This document shows positions 41,076-50,420 of a stretch of 64,000 nt of DNA, one piece after another. Both the position numbers and the translations under genes were made by a program. The notes beneath the pieces were generated by a model. It was not told the origin of the DNA and searched no databases. It saw only the letters and a program-made list of their open reading frames with translations. This DNA comes from an uncultured Acetatifactor sp. (GTDB lineage: Bacteria > Bacillota > Clostridia > Lachnospirales > Lachnospiraceae): the NCBI GenBank assembly GCA_910578995.1, contig CAJTSY010000002.1:60045-124044 (forward strand), written 5' to 3'. Numbering within the stretch: position 1 is the stretch's first letter; each line of letters begins with the position of its first letter.

Positions 41076-42338
41076 TCAATTTTTTAACACTTCCCTGTAG
41101 AATTCCACAAACTCCTCGTATCCTTCCGCCGTCAGCTGTTCCTTCTGGAACTTCTTATTCTTGTTCATACGAGCCACCAGAACCTGCACGCCCTCTTCCC
41201 TGACAGACTGGGCCCTGGCGATCACATCCGCCATAGCCTGGCCCTCCACGCCCTTTTCCACCAGATACGCCACTTTCCTGGGCGCGTCCGGCACCTGGAA
41301 CCCGCTCTCCGTCAGAAGCAGGATGATCCGCTCGAACCCGATGGAAAATCCACAGGCAGGCACGTCCCTGCCGGTAAACTTCCCCACCATTTTATCGTAC
41401 CTGCCGCCTCCGCCGCAGCTGATGCCTAAGCCCGGCATGGCAATCTCGAAAATCGTCCCCGTGTAATAGGACATCCCCCGCACCAGCGTGGGGTCGAATA
41501 CCATCTTAAAATCTGCCGTCTTCGCCGCGTTAACGCTGTCGATAATCTCCCGCAGTCCTTCCGTCACGGAAACCTCCAGGCCATCCCCCAGGGCCCCTGC
41601 CACGTAGTCCAAGCCATTTTCCGCCTGGCCAAGGCCCCTGTACAGCTCCAGATACTTATCAATGGACTCTGCTGCAAAACCGTTCCCCAGAAGCTCCGCC
41701 TTCACGCCGTCCATGCCGATCTTGTCCATCTTGTCAAGAGTAACAAAGACATTGTCGTAGTCATCTTCCATGAAACCGCTGCAGGCCGCCATGGCCTTGA
41801 GAAGCTGCCTGTCATTGATGCGGATCTCAAAATCCCTGAATCCAAGCTTACCCAGTGTGGTAGTGGTAGCCAGTATCAGCTCGATCTCCGCCAGGTTGGA
41901 AGGCTCCCCGAATATGTCGATGTCGCATTGGGTAAACTGGCGGTAGCGCCCCTTCTGGGGCCTGTCCGCCCGCCATACGCTGCCGATCTGCAGTGCCTTG
42001 AAGGGCGATGGCAGCCGGGCCGCATTATTGGAATAATACCGCACCAGGGGCACTGTCAGGTCGTAGCGCAGCCCCCCGTCCACCACTTCTTCCTCCGCTG
42101 TGGCTTCCGCGAGCTTCAGCTTCTCGCCCCGCTTTAAAATTTTGAATATCAGTTTCTCATTGTCGCCGCCCTGCCTGTTGGTCAGATTGGCGATGTTCTC
42201 CACACATGGAGTCTCTATGGGGGTAAAACCGTATCTTCTGTAAGTATCCTTTATCACGCCGATGGCGTAATCCCGTATCTGCATCTCCTCCGGCAAAATA
42301 TCCCTCATACCCGTGGCGGGCTTCTTACTCAGTGCCAT
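41076..42338 (-). CDS. hisS: Histidine-tRNA ligase
   Basis: A 420-residue class II synthetase: PATGMRDILPEEMQIRDYAIGVI, motif 2 WRADRPQKGRYRQFTQCDIDIFG, the histidine loops LVRGMSYYTGTIFEI and SCGGGGRYDKM, motif 3 GFSIGFERIILLL, and a C-terminal anticodon domain. Its leader is only about 40 bases, too short for a T-box, so hisS here is not under T-box control. First gene of the hisS-aspS-phosphopantetheinyl transferase run. Confidence 0.97.
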   Translation of the reverse strand: MALSKKPATGMRDILPEEMQIRDYAIGVIKDTYRRYGFTPIETPCVENIANLTNRQGGDNEKLIFKILKRGEKLKLAEATAEEEVVDGGLRYDLTVPLVRYYSNNAARLPSPFKALQIGSVWRADRPQKGRYRQFTQCDIDIFGEPSNLAEIELILATTTTLGKLGFRDFEIRINDRQLLKAMAACSGFMEDDYDNVFVTLDKMDKIGMDGVKAELLGNGFAAESIDKYLELYRGLGQAENGLDYVAGALGDGLEVSVTEGLREIIDSVNAAKTADFKMVFDPTLVRGMSYYTGTIFEIAMPGLGISCGGGGRYDKMVGKFTGRDVPACGFSIGFERIILLLTESGFQVPDAPRKVAYLVEKGVEGQAMADVIARAQSVREEGVQVLVARMNKNKKFQKEQLTAEGYEEFVEFYREVLKN

Positions 42339-42376
42339 AATTTCAACTCTTTCTTCCTAATATTTTATTTCTATCC

Positions 42377-42405
42377 ATCATATATTTTTTTGCATCATCT
42401 GTCAA
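42377..42405 (-). promoter_or_regulatory. hisS promoter
   Basis: Minus strand TTGACA (42400-42405, perfect), 17 bases, TATGAT (42377-42382). No T-box structure fits between it and the start at 42338. Confidence 0.7.
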
Positions 42406-42495
42406 GAAATATGTGCCCCGCTCCCAGCCGCCGGTAAACCGCCATTAACGCTGTGAACAGATTGGGCAATGCGCGCCGGCGCTGGTTCCTCCCCT

Positions 42496-43733
42496 TCAGT
42501 CCCGCCGGAACAGGTTCCTGGTATACACCTTCTCCGCCACTCTGTCCATGCAGGCGTCATAGCGGTTGGCAATGATGCAGTCCGACCTCCGGAAGAATTC
42601 CTCCAGATTATTGACAACCCTGCTGCCGAAAAAGGTGCTCCCGTCCTCCAGGGAAGGCTCATAGACCACAACGGATGCCCCCTTGCCCTTGATCCGCTTC
42701 ATCACGCCCTGGATGGAACTGTGCCGGAAATTGCCGCTGTTGCTCTTTATGGCAAGCCGGTATACGCCGACGGTGGGCTCCTTCTCCAGGGAGCGGCTAT
42801 AATTCATCTTTTCGGAATAAGAATAATACCCCGCCTTCTTCAGCACCTGGTCCGCCACGAAATCCTTCCTGGTGCGGTTGGATTCCACGATTGCCTCTAT
42901 CAGGTTCTCCAGAAACTGGTCATAATTTGCCAGAAGCTGCCTGGTGTCCTTGGGCAGGCAATAACCGCCATAGCCGAAGGAGGGGTTGTTGTAGTGATTT
43001 CCGATCCCGGGATCCAGACACACGCCCTCTATGATCTGCCCGGTATTCAGGCCTTTTACCTCCGCATAAGTGTCCAGTTCATTGAAAAACTCACCCGCAG
43101 CGCCAGGTACGTATTTGCGAACAGTTTTGCAGCCTCCGCCTCCCTGGTGCCCACCAGAAGAACAGGCGTCTGCGTTTCCAGGGAAGCCTCCGAAAGCAGA
43201 CTGCCACACCGTTCCGCCTTTCCCCTCATATCCTCGTCTCCCGCGTCACATCCCACAATGATCCTGGAAGGATGCAGATTGTCGTACAGGGCCCTGGTCT
43301 CCCGCAGGAATTCCGGACTGAACAGGATCCGGTTCGTATGGTAGCGGCGGTTCAGTTCCATTGTAAAATCCACCGGCACTGTGGACTTGATTACCACAAA
43401 GGCCCGGCTGTCTGTCCCCAGTACCTGCTCCACCACACTTTCCACTGCGGAGGTGTCAAAACGGTTGGTGGCGCTGTCATAATAGGTGGGCGTGGCCACA
43501 ATGACCATATCCGCGTTTCTGTATGCGTCCTCCCCGTCCGTGACGGCCACAAGGTTCAGCTCCCTGTGCCGAAGATATTCTTCGGTCTCCGCATCCCGGA
43601 TGGGGGAGCGTCATTCATTGATGGCTTTTACTTTTTCCGGCAGGATATCTACAGCCGTAACCGCATGCTGCCCGGACAATAATACTGCCAGGGACATTCC
43701 CACATATCCCATTCCCACTACCGTAATATTCAT
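42496..43733 (-). pseudogene. ugd: UDP-glucose 6-dehydrogenase, broken by a nonsense codon and a frameshift
   Basis: The pieces together make a normal-length (about 412-residue) enzyme. The N-terminal Rossmann part MNITVVGMGYVGMSLAVLLS starts at ATG 43733 (AGGAG upstream) and ends at an in-frame TGA (43611-43613) where relatives have Arg (KAINE-R-RSPI). The same frame resumes (ADMVIVATPTYYD, VVIKSTVPVDFT, SPEFLRE) to a -1 shift in a five-A run on the plus strand (43085-43089), where one T of an expected TTTTTT on the coding strand is missing. The rest (FFNELDTYAEVKGLN, NNPSFGYGGYCLPKDT with the catalytic Cys) is intact to 42496. It would make UDP-glucuronate for surface glycans. The damage looks recent. 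Confidence 0.9.
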
Positions 43734-43867
43734 TCCGCTCTCCTGACAGGCCCGCTTCCTCCAGCCTGTTTTTACGTTTTATGAACTCCCTGAACAAGAT
43801 TTCCTCCGTCAGGTTCTATGTACTCATGTGTCCCCTGTCCGGTTCTCAGCCGACAGTTTTCCCATTT

Positions 43868-45199
43868 TCATGCATCTTCCGACATATTCTCCCGTGTTTT
43901 TTCCACTCCCGGATATTTTGCCAGAAACTCCGCCAGCTCCTCCCCCGGCATAGGCCTGGCATAATAATAGCCCTGGATCCGATCCAGATTGCGCTCAAAA
44001 GCATTCTGCACCTGGCCCGCAGTCTCGATCCCTTCCGCTACAATAGAGTAGTCATTTTCATGCATGATGTCCGCCAGAAGCCCGATGGTCCTCTGTCCCT
44101 TGTCCGTACCGTCCATCATCCGTATCAGGGACTGGTCAAACTTGATCACCTCAAAGGGAAGGGACAGCATACTGGACAGATTGGAATATCCGGTGCCAAA
44201 ATCGTCCAGATAGAATTGAATCCCTTTTTCCGACAGATATTCCATGACCTTCCGCACTTCCGCGAAATCATCTGTAATGGTCCTCTCCGTGATCTCGATC
44301 CGCAGCCTGGACCCCTCCACACCGTATTTCTCCAGATTCTCCTCAATCCTTCTGGTGAAAGTGGCATCCAGTATCTGCTGTCCGGTCATGTTCACGGATA
44401 TGGCGTCGATGGGCAGATCCGGATGCTCCCCCAGAAATGCGCACACCTTTTCAAGCATGATCCAACTGATGCCGTCGATGAGCCCGTTCTCCTCAGCCAT
44501 GGGAATAAACTCCCCCGGAGACAGAAAAGTCCCGTCTCTTCCGTAAAGACGTATGAGAGATTCCGCTGACACGAATCTCTTCTCGTTACAGTCATAGATA
44601 GGCTGGTAAAAAGCCTGGAACGTCTTATGCTCCACCGCATACCGGACTTCATTCAGAATATATCTTTTACGCAACATATCCGCATTCAGTTCCTCGTTAA
44701 AGAAGAGTATGCCCTTCCTCTCCTTCGCCCGGAACACGGAAACCGCATGATTCATCTTGTCCAACAGATCCAGTTCCGTATCCATGGGTTCCAGGAAGAA
44801 ATGAATCAGACAGGCCTTCGCCTGCACATCATATTTCTGTCCCTCGTATGCAATCTCCCAATTCTCCTGGAATCGGCTCCGAATACGCACGAGCATTCCG
44901 TCCGCCTCCTCCCGGGAACATTCCGGCCCCATCAACATAAAACGGGAATTATTCGTTCTGTAAGCCGTATAATTTGTATCCAGTTTATCCAGGTAATCCG
45001 CAACCTCCCCAAGCAGCCTGTCCCCAACATGGATATTGTACTTTCGGTTGATCCGCTTCAGCTGCAGCAGCTGCACAAAAACAATATGAGAACGGCGGCT
45101 CATTGTCACACTTTTTTTCACATCTTGAAAAAATGCCCCCCAGTCCCTGAGTCCTGTCAACGCATCATGGGTGACTTCTTTCATCACGTTATCCTCCAT
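43868..45199 (-). CDS. EAL-domain c-di-GMP phosphodiesterase with a degenerate GGDEF domain
   Basis: A 443-residue soluble protein. Residues about 10-165 are GGDEF-like (DALTGLRDWGAFF), but the active-site motif reads RTNNSRF in place of GGDEF, so no cyclase activity is expected; it may bind GTP. Residues about 185-430 are an EAL domain with the metal-binding set: SAESLIRL (the E-x-L Glu), SVNMTG, IEITERTI, YLDDFGTGYSN, VIKFDQS and AEGIET. It should hydrolyse c-di-GMP. ATG 45199 follows GGGAGG at seven bases. No sensor or membrane domain is present. The upstream 120 bp contain 36-bp tandem repeats. Confidence 0.9.
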   Translation of the reverse strand: MEDNVMKEVTHDALTGLRDWGAFFQDVKKSVTMSRRSHIVFVQLLQLKRINRKYNIHVGDRLLGEVADYLDKLDTNYTAYRTNNSRFMLMGPECSREEADGMLVRIRSRFQENWEIAYEGQKYDVQAKACLIHFFLEPMDTELDLLDKMNHAVSVFRAKERKGILFFNEELNADMLRKRYILNEVRYAVEHKTFQAFYQPIYDCNEKRFVSAESLIRLYGRDGTFLSPGEFIPMAEENGLIDGISWIMLEKVCAFLGEHPDLPIDAISVNMTGQQILDATFTRRIEENLEKYGVEGSRLRIEITERTITDDFAEVRKVMEYLSEKGIQFYLDDFGTGYSNLSSMLSLPFEVIKFDQSLIRMMDGTDKGQRTIGLLADIMHENDYSIVAEGIETAGQVQNAFERNLDRIQGYYYARPMPGEELAEFLAKYPGVEKTRENMSEDA

Positions 45200-45250
45200 C
45201 TTACTGCCTCCCATTCCAACTCCTCCATGCGCAAGTTTTTCACATACTAC

Positions 45251-45322
45251 GCATGTATTCCACTGCCCACGGTTTTCACGCGCTATGTATGCATTTCACT
45301 GCCCACGGCTTTCACGCACTGC
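45251..45322. repeat. Two 36-bp tandem repeats upstream of the EAL gene
   Basis: Two imperfect copies of a 36-bp unit containing CACTGCCCACGG and TTTCACGC, the second starting 36 bp after the first, with a more diverged third trace next to the EAL gene. On the minus strand each copy could encode a short V-K-x-V-G-S peptide ending at TAG. Confidence 0.6.
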
Positions 45323-45336
45323 ATTTATATCAAACC

Positions 45337-46086
45337 CTAAGCCTCGCCGCTCAGAACCTGTTTCGCCTCTCTGACCTTCGCCTCCGAAGTGCGGAATATC
45401 TCATACTCGCCCATTCCCGGCACCCCCATGGACACCTCCTGCCTGCGGTAGGCCATCCCGCTCTCCAGAACCACTTTCCCGGACATATGGTAACTCACAG
45501 CCCCCGTGGCGGGGATCAGCTTCCGGATGGTTCCCGCGTCCACACCGCCGCCCGGCATGATATCCACCTTTCCTCCGCCCTCCTTCACCAGTCCCGCGAT
45601 CAGCTCCCTGCCTTCCCAGCTGCTGCTGCGCTGGCCGGATGTCAGGATGGTCCTGATCCCCAGCATTTTAGCCTGTTCCAGGGCTTCATAAGGATCCCTG
45701 CACATGTCGAAGGCCCGGTGCAGCGTCACGTCGATGGGACCCGCCAGCTCCACAAGCCGCTTCATCCGCTCCACATCCAGGGAGCCGTCCGGCAGCAGGC
45801 AACCCACCACCACGGCGTTTGCCCCCATCCTCCGGAACCGCTCCACACTGCGGCAGATGATATCGAATTCGTACTCTGTATACAGAAAATCGCCATACCT
45901 GGGCCGGATCAACACATTGATCTTAATATCCGTCAGGCTCCTTATCTTCTCAAGGAGATCCGTCTCCGGGGTGGTTCCCCCGATCACCAGGTTCCCGCAC
46001 AGTTCCACCCGGTCCGCCCCTCCCTTTGCCGCCGCTTCCGCGGATTCTGCGGAATCCACACATACTTCCAGAATATATTTTCCCAT
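45337..46086 (-). CDS. cutC: CutC family protein
   Basis: A 249-residue TIM-barrel protein: MGKYILEVCVDSAESAEAAAKGGADRVELCGNLVIGGTTP, INVLIRPRYGDFLYTEYE, DVTLHRAFDMCRDP and KVDIMPGGGV, all CutC signatures. It was named for copper homeostasis in E. coli, but its true biochemical role is unsettled. ATG 46086 follows GGGCAGG. It is probably monocistronic, with its own promoter. Confidence 0.92.
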   Translation of the reverse strand: MGKYILEVCVDSAESAEAAAKGGADRVELCGNLVIGGTTPETDLLEKIRSLTDIKINVLIRPRYGDFLYTEYEFDIICRSVERFRRMGANAVVVGCLLPDGSLDVERMKRLVELAGPIDVTLHRAFDMCRDPYEALEQAKMLGIRTILTSGQRSSSWEGRELIAGLVKEGGGKVDIMPGGGVDAGTIRKLIPATGAVSYHMSGKVVLESGMAYRRQEVSMGVPGMGEYEIFRTSEAKVREAKQVLSGEA

Positions 46087-46172
46087 AACAGCACCTGCCC
46101 TTTCCACAATCTGTCTCTCCGGAAGCCGGCTTCATACCCGGTACTCCCGTCCCATTCCCGATTTCCTTCCTT

Positions 46173-46201
46173 ATCATACCGTATTTTTCAAATTATGGCA
46201 A
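46173..46201 (-). promoter_or_regulatory. Predicted cutC promoter
   Basis: Minus strand TTGCCA (46196-46201), 17 bases, TATGAT (46173-46178), each one base from consensus. Confidence 0.6.
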
Positions 46202-46271
46202 ATACTTTCTTCAGCTTCTGCGCCGTATGCTTCTACGCCGTACAATTGTAAAGAAGCACAACACTGCTTTT

Positions 46272-46338
46272 ACATTTCGTCCCCCAGGAACGGCATTTCG
46301 TCCCTAAATCTCCCTTTTTTCTCCGACTGTGCTATAAT
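46272..46338 (+). promoter_or_regulatory. ABC exporter promoter with LytTR-type direct repeats
   Basis: ACATTTCGT (46272-46280) and GCATTTCGT (46293-46301), both followed by CCC, are spaced by 12 bases (21-bp period), the layout bound by LytTR-family activators. Downstream is an extended -10, TGCTATAAT (46330-46338), with no good -35, as expected for an activator-dependent promoter. Confidence 0.5.
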
Positions 46339-46409
46339 GTGGTCATGGAAACAAACCTGGTTCCATGCCGCGGTACAAAACCAAAACAAACAAGAAAGAG
46401 GTAATCATC

Positions 46410-48263
46410 ATGGAAAAGACCCCCACTGTAGTCCCGAAAGAAAAACCTCCCAGGCCCAAATACAATATGTGGCAGTCGGCCTGGTACATGCTCCGGCTGT
46501 CCATCCGGGAAAAGGAGAAAAAGGTACCCATCCTATGCACCGCCACCGCCCTGCTGGCGGTAGCCTCCAACCTGATATCCCTGGCCATCACCCCCGTAAT
46601 CCTGGGAGCCGTGGAAAACCGATCCCCCCTGGGAACACTCTTCGGCCTTATCGGGATTTTCGTCCTGTCAGGCATGGTGGTGAATGCCGCCGCGGAATAT
46701 GTATCCGTCAATTCCCTCTACGGCAGGATCACGGTACGCACAGCCATTATTACAAAGCTGAATACAAAGATGGCCACCACCTCCTATCCCAACGCGGAAT
46801 TCGACGAAAAATTCCTGAAGATGCAGGCCAAGGCCCAACAGGCCGTCAGCTCTAATTCTGAAGCCACCGAAGCCATCTGGAATACACTGACCAGCCTTCT
46901 CCAGAATGTACTGGGCTTCCTGGTTTACCTGGCCCTGCTGTCATCCGTGAACCCGCTGCTGATCCTGGTGGTCACCGGAGCTTCGCTTCTGGGGTATTTT
47001 ATCAACAAGCCCCTGGGCGAATACGGCTACCGGCACCGGGAGGAAGAAGGTAAGCTGAGCAAAACCCTCATGTACTATTTCACCTGCGCGGAAAGCGCCG
47101 GAATGGCCAAGGACATCCGCCTCTTCGGCATACGTCCCTGGCTGGAGGAGCTTTACGCAAAAACCCTTAAGGCCTACCAGGCTTTCCACCGCAGGGCCCA
47201 CAACGTCTACATCTGGGGCTCCGTGGCCGACCTGGTTCTCGCCTTCCTGCGCAACGCCTTCGTCTACGCATATCTGATCCGCCTGATGCTTGCCGGAAAC
47301 TTAAGCGTATCCTTATTCCTGCTTTACTTCACCGCGGCAGGCAGTTTTTCCGGCTGGGTCACCGGTATTTTAAATACTTTGCTCACCATGCACCGCCAGG
47401 GCCTGGACCTGTCCACCGTGAGGGAATGCCTGGAATACCCGGAGCCCTTCCGCTTTGAAGAAGGAGAAAGCCTGGAACCTGACCCGGACCGCGCTTACGA
47501 ACTCAGCCTGGAGGACGTGTCCTTCCGGTATCCCGAAGCGGATAAGGATATCCTCTCCCACATCAGCCTCACCCTCCATCCCGGGGAAAAACTGGCTGTG
47601 GTAGGCTTAAACGGCGCAGGAAAGACTACCCTGGTGAAGCTCCTCTGCGGCCTTCTGGATCCCACCCATGGACGCGTCCTGCTGGACGGCAGGGACATCC
47701 GTGACTACAACCGCAGGGACTATTACCGGATGTTCTCCGCTGTTTTCCAGGATTTCAGCCTGCTGGCCGTCACCATAGCAGCCAATGTGGCCCAGACGGA
47801 AGACTCCATAGACATGCCCCGTGTCCGGGACTGCATCGGAAAAGCAGGCCTCACGGAAAAAATAGAATCCCTGCCGAAGCAGTATGAAGAAAAAATGTGC
47901 CGGGATGTGTACGAGAATGCCGTCATGCTCTCCGGCGGCGAGACACAGCGGCTGATGCTGGCCAGGGCGCTGTACAAAAACGCCCCCTTCGTGATGTTGG
48001 ATGAGCCCACCGCCGCCCTGGACCCCCTGGCGGAAGCCAACCTGTACAGCAAATACCACGAGATGACCAGAGGCCGCTCTTCCGTGTACATCTCCCACCG
48101 CCTGGCATCCACCCGCTTCTGCGACCGCATCCTCCTGATCGAGGACGGAAGGATCGCCGAGGAGGGTACCCATGAGGGGTTACTGGCAAAGGGCGGACGG
48201 TATGCGGAATTGTTCGAGGTGCAAAGCAGGTATTACCGTGAGTCGGAAACGCCTTCCCAGTGA
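46410..48263 (+). CDS. ABC exporter half-transporter, first subunit
   Basis: A 617-residue fused membrane/ATPase protein. Six helices in residues about 40-320. The ATPase has Walker A GLNGAGKTT, Q-loop FSAVFQDFSLL, signature LSGGETQRLMLARAL, Walker B PFVMLDEPTAALDP and ISHRL. Such pairs of half-transporters export peptides, lipids or drugs. ATG 46410 follows AAGAGG; the frame upstream to 46365 is A-rich and lacks similarity. The partner follows 113 bp downstream in the same direction, giving a likely heterodimer. Both catalytic sites look intact. Confidence 0.9.
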   Translation: MEKTPTVVPKEKPPRPKYNMWQSAWYMLRLSIREKEKKVPILCTATALLAVASNLISLAITPVILGAVENRSPLGTLFGLIGIFVLSGMVVNAAAEYVSVNSLYGRITVRTAIITKLNTKMATTSYPNAEFDEKFLKMQAKAQQAVSSNSEATEAIWNTLTSLLQNVLGFLVYLALLSSVNPLLILVVTGASLLGYFINKPLGEYGYRHREEEGKLSKTLMYYFTCAESAGMAKDIRLFGIRPWLEELYAKTLKAYQAFHRRAHNVYIWGSVADLVLAFLRNAFVYAYLIRLMLAGNLSVSLFLLYFTAAGSFSGWVTGILNTLLTMHRQGLDLSTVRECLEYPEPFRFEEGESLEPDPDRAYELSLEDVSFRYPEADKDILSHISLTLHPGEKLAVVGLNGAGKTTLVKLLCGLLDPTHGRVLLDGRDIRDYNRRDYYRMFSAVFQDFSLLAVTIAANVAQTEDSIDMPRVRDCIGKAGLTEKIESLPKQYEEKMCRDVYENAVMLSGGETQRLMLARALYKNAPFVMLDEPTAALDPLAEANLYSKYHEMTRGRSSVYISHRLASTRFCDRILLIEDGRIAEEGTHEGLLAKGGRYAELFEVQSRYYRESETPSQ

Positions 48264-48376
48264 CAGAACCTGTGAACCAAATCGCTATGCTGCCCTCAAA
48301 ACCAACTGCAGGCTGACACATATGCCTTACCGGAACGTTTACTCACAGCCGAAATCAATCCAAAAAGGAGCTATCC

Positions 48377-50302
48377 ATGGAACATAAAAACGACAAAAAA
48401 TTACTGTCCTGGCGTGAAGCCTGGAAAACCAACACAAAACTGCTGCAGCTGCTGCGCAGACAGCGCCCCAGACTGCTTGCCCTGCGGATTACAAAGGACA
48501 TCTGGGGCGCCCTGACCCCTTATGTGGGCATTTACCTCTCCGCCCTGATCATAGAAGAACTGTCCGGCAGCCGCGATCCGGATACCCTGCTGCGCCTGGT
48601 TCTGGCCACCCTCCTCTCCGCGGCGCTGATCTCCCTGGCGGGCGCCATCCTGGACCGGACCCTTGCGGTGGAAAACGCCGACTGGTATTACTACTGCCGC
48701 AAGCTCCTGGGCGACAAGATGCTGGACATGGACTTCTGTATCATGGACGAGACCCGGACCCAACAAGAGCTGTCCACCATCCTCCAGAACCAGAACGGCG
48801 GCGGCTGGGGCATGGGGCGGGGACTTGACCTCATCGACAGCCTGTTCTCCTCCCTGTTCACTTTGCTGGGAGGACTGGCCCTGACTGTGACCCTGTTTAC
48901 CAGCCGGGTGCCGGAGAGCGCGGAAAATATGACATTCCTGAACAGCCCCCTGTTCCTGCTTCCCATCCTGGCGGCCATGCTTGCAGTGACCTGGCTTGCC
49001 CCCATGCTTTCCAACAAGTCAGAAAGCTATTACGCACTGAATGCCGATGCCCATAACCTGGGAAACCGTCTGTTCGGTCACTTCGGTTTTCTCGGATATT
49101 TTAACGACAGGGGTGTGGATATGCGTATTTACCGCCAGGACATCGTGTGTGAAAAATACAATTCCGACAAGACCTCCACCTTCAGCAGCAAAGGCCCCTT
49201 TGCAAAGCTGGGCAGGGGCCCCATGGGGATGTACGCTGCAGCTTCCGCGGCCGTATCGGGAATCCTCACCGGAGCGATCTATGTCTTCGTCTGTCTCAAA
49301 GCCTGGGCAGGCGCCTTCGGCATCGGCATGATGACCCAGTACATCGGCTCCATCACCCGCTTTGCCACAGGACTTTCCTCCCTGATCAGCAACGCCGGTA
49401 TGATCCGTATCAATTCCACCTTCGTGAAGCAAATATTCGATTTTCTGGAGAAGCCCAATGTGATGTACCAGGGCAGCCTGACCACGGAGAAGCGCAATGA
49501 CAGACAGTACGAGGTGGAATTCCGGGATGTCTCCTTCCGGTATCCGGGCGCCGCTCAGTCTGCGGAACATTCCGAACAGCAGTATGCCCTGCGCCATGTG
49601 AACATCAAGTTCAAGGTAGGGCAGCGCCTGGCGGTAGTGGGCCCCAACGGCAGCGGCAAAACCACCTTCATCAAGCTGCTCTGCAGGCTGTATGACCCCA
49701 CCGAGGGCGCCATCCTGCTGAACGGCTTCGATATCCGCAAATACAATTACCGGGAGTATCTGTCCATCTTCTCCGTTGTATTCCAGGACTTCGCCCTGGC
49801 GGATCTGCCCCTGGGAGAAAATGTAGCCGCCTCTTCCGCATATGACCGGGCTCTGGTGTCCTCCTGCCTGGAAAAGGCCGGTTTCTCAGAAAGGCTGAAG
49901 GAACTCCCCCGGGGCCTGGATACCTATCTGCACAGGACGCTGGATGAAGACGGCATCACCCTCTCCGGCGGCGAGCAGCAGAAAGTGGCCCTGGCCAGAG
50001 CCCTGTACAAAGATTCCCCCTTCATCGTACTGGATGAGCCCACCGCCGCCCTGGATCCAATCGCGGAAGCGGAAATCTACAGTAAGTTTAACGATATCAT
50101 CGAGGACAAGACGGCCATCTACATCAGCCACCGGCTCTCCTCCTGTAAATTCTGCGACGAGATCCTGGTATTTGATAAAGGAAACATTGTCCAGAAGGGA
50201 AGCCATGCGTCTCTGGTGGCCGACTCAGACGGGAAATATCATGCCCTGTGGTATGCCCAGGCTCAGTATTATGACAGGCAGGAACAGGAAGAGATTCTAT
50301 AG
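48377..50302 (+). CDS. ABC exporter half-transporter, second subunit
   Basis: A 641-residue half-transporter like its upstream partner. Helices in residues about 35-330. Walker A GPNGSGKTT, Q-loop FSVVFQDFALADLPLGENVA, signature LSGGEQQKVALARAL, Walker B PFIVLDEPTAALDP, ISHRLSS. AAAGGAG precedes the ATG. Unlike many heterodimeric exporters, neither subunit shows a degenerate catalytic Glu. The FQDF element and overall length match the antimicrobial-peptide or lantibiotic-export-like group of Clostridia. No peptide precursor is nearby, so the substrate is unknown. Confidence 0.9.
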   Translation: MEHKNDKKLLSWREAWKTNTKLLQLLRRQRPRLLALRITKDIWGALTPYVGIYLSALIIEELSGSRDPDTLLRLVLATLLSAALISLAGAILDRTLAVENADWYYYCRKLLGDKMLDMDFCIMDETRTQQELSTILQNQNGGGWGMGRGLDLIDSLFSSLFTLLGGLALTVTLFTSRVPESAENMTFLNSPLFLLPILAAMLAVTWLAPMLSNKSESYYALNADAHNLGNRLFGHFGFLGYFNDRGVDMRIYRQDIVCEKYNSDKTSTFSSKGPFAKLGRGPMGMYAAASAAVSGILTGAIYVFVCLKAWAGAFGIGMMTQYIGSITRFATGLSSLISNAGMIRINSTFVKQIFDFLEKPNVMYQGSLTTEKRNDRQYEVEFRDVSFRYPGAAQSAEHSEQQYALRHVNIKFKVGQRLAVVGPNGSGKTTFIKLLCRLYDPTEGAILLNGFDIRKYNYREYLSIFSVVFQDFALADLPLGENVAASSAYDRALVSSCLEKAGFSERLKELPRGLDTYLHRTLDEDGITLSGGEQQKVALARALYKDSPFIVLDEPTAALDPIAEAEIYSKFNDIIEDKTAIYISHRLSSCKFCDEILVFDKGNIVQKGSHASLVADSDGKYHALWYAQAQYYDRQEQEEIL

Positions 50303-50310
50303 ATAACCTT

Positions 50311-50351
50311 ATACAGGATATGGCATTCCGCAGAAACGCCATATCCTGTAT
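50311..50351. terminator. Hairpin between convergent genes, possible terminator
   Basis: A perfect 14-bp stem (ATACAGGATATGGC with GCCATATCCTGTAT, 13-base loop) nine bases past the ABC stop. No U-run follows on either strand, so termination may depend on Rho or the hairpin may protect the 3' end. Confidence 0.5.
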
Positions 50352-50420
50352 GACCGACAATCAAATATACGGCTTAGTCTGCACTGATTCGCCGGCCTCC
50401 ATATTATTGTCTTCCATATT

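Noticed and set aside
42339..42420. T-box leader for hisS
   Set aside because: The promoter leaves a leader of only about 40 bases and no T-box sequence is present.
43611..43613. TGA in ugd as a selenocysteine or recoded codon
   Set aside because: Relatives have Arg at this position, no recoding structure is apparent, and a second lesion downstream breaks the gene anyway.
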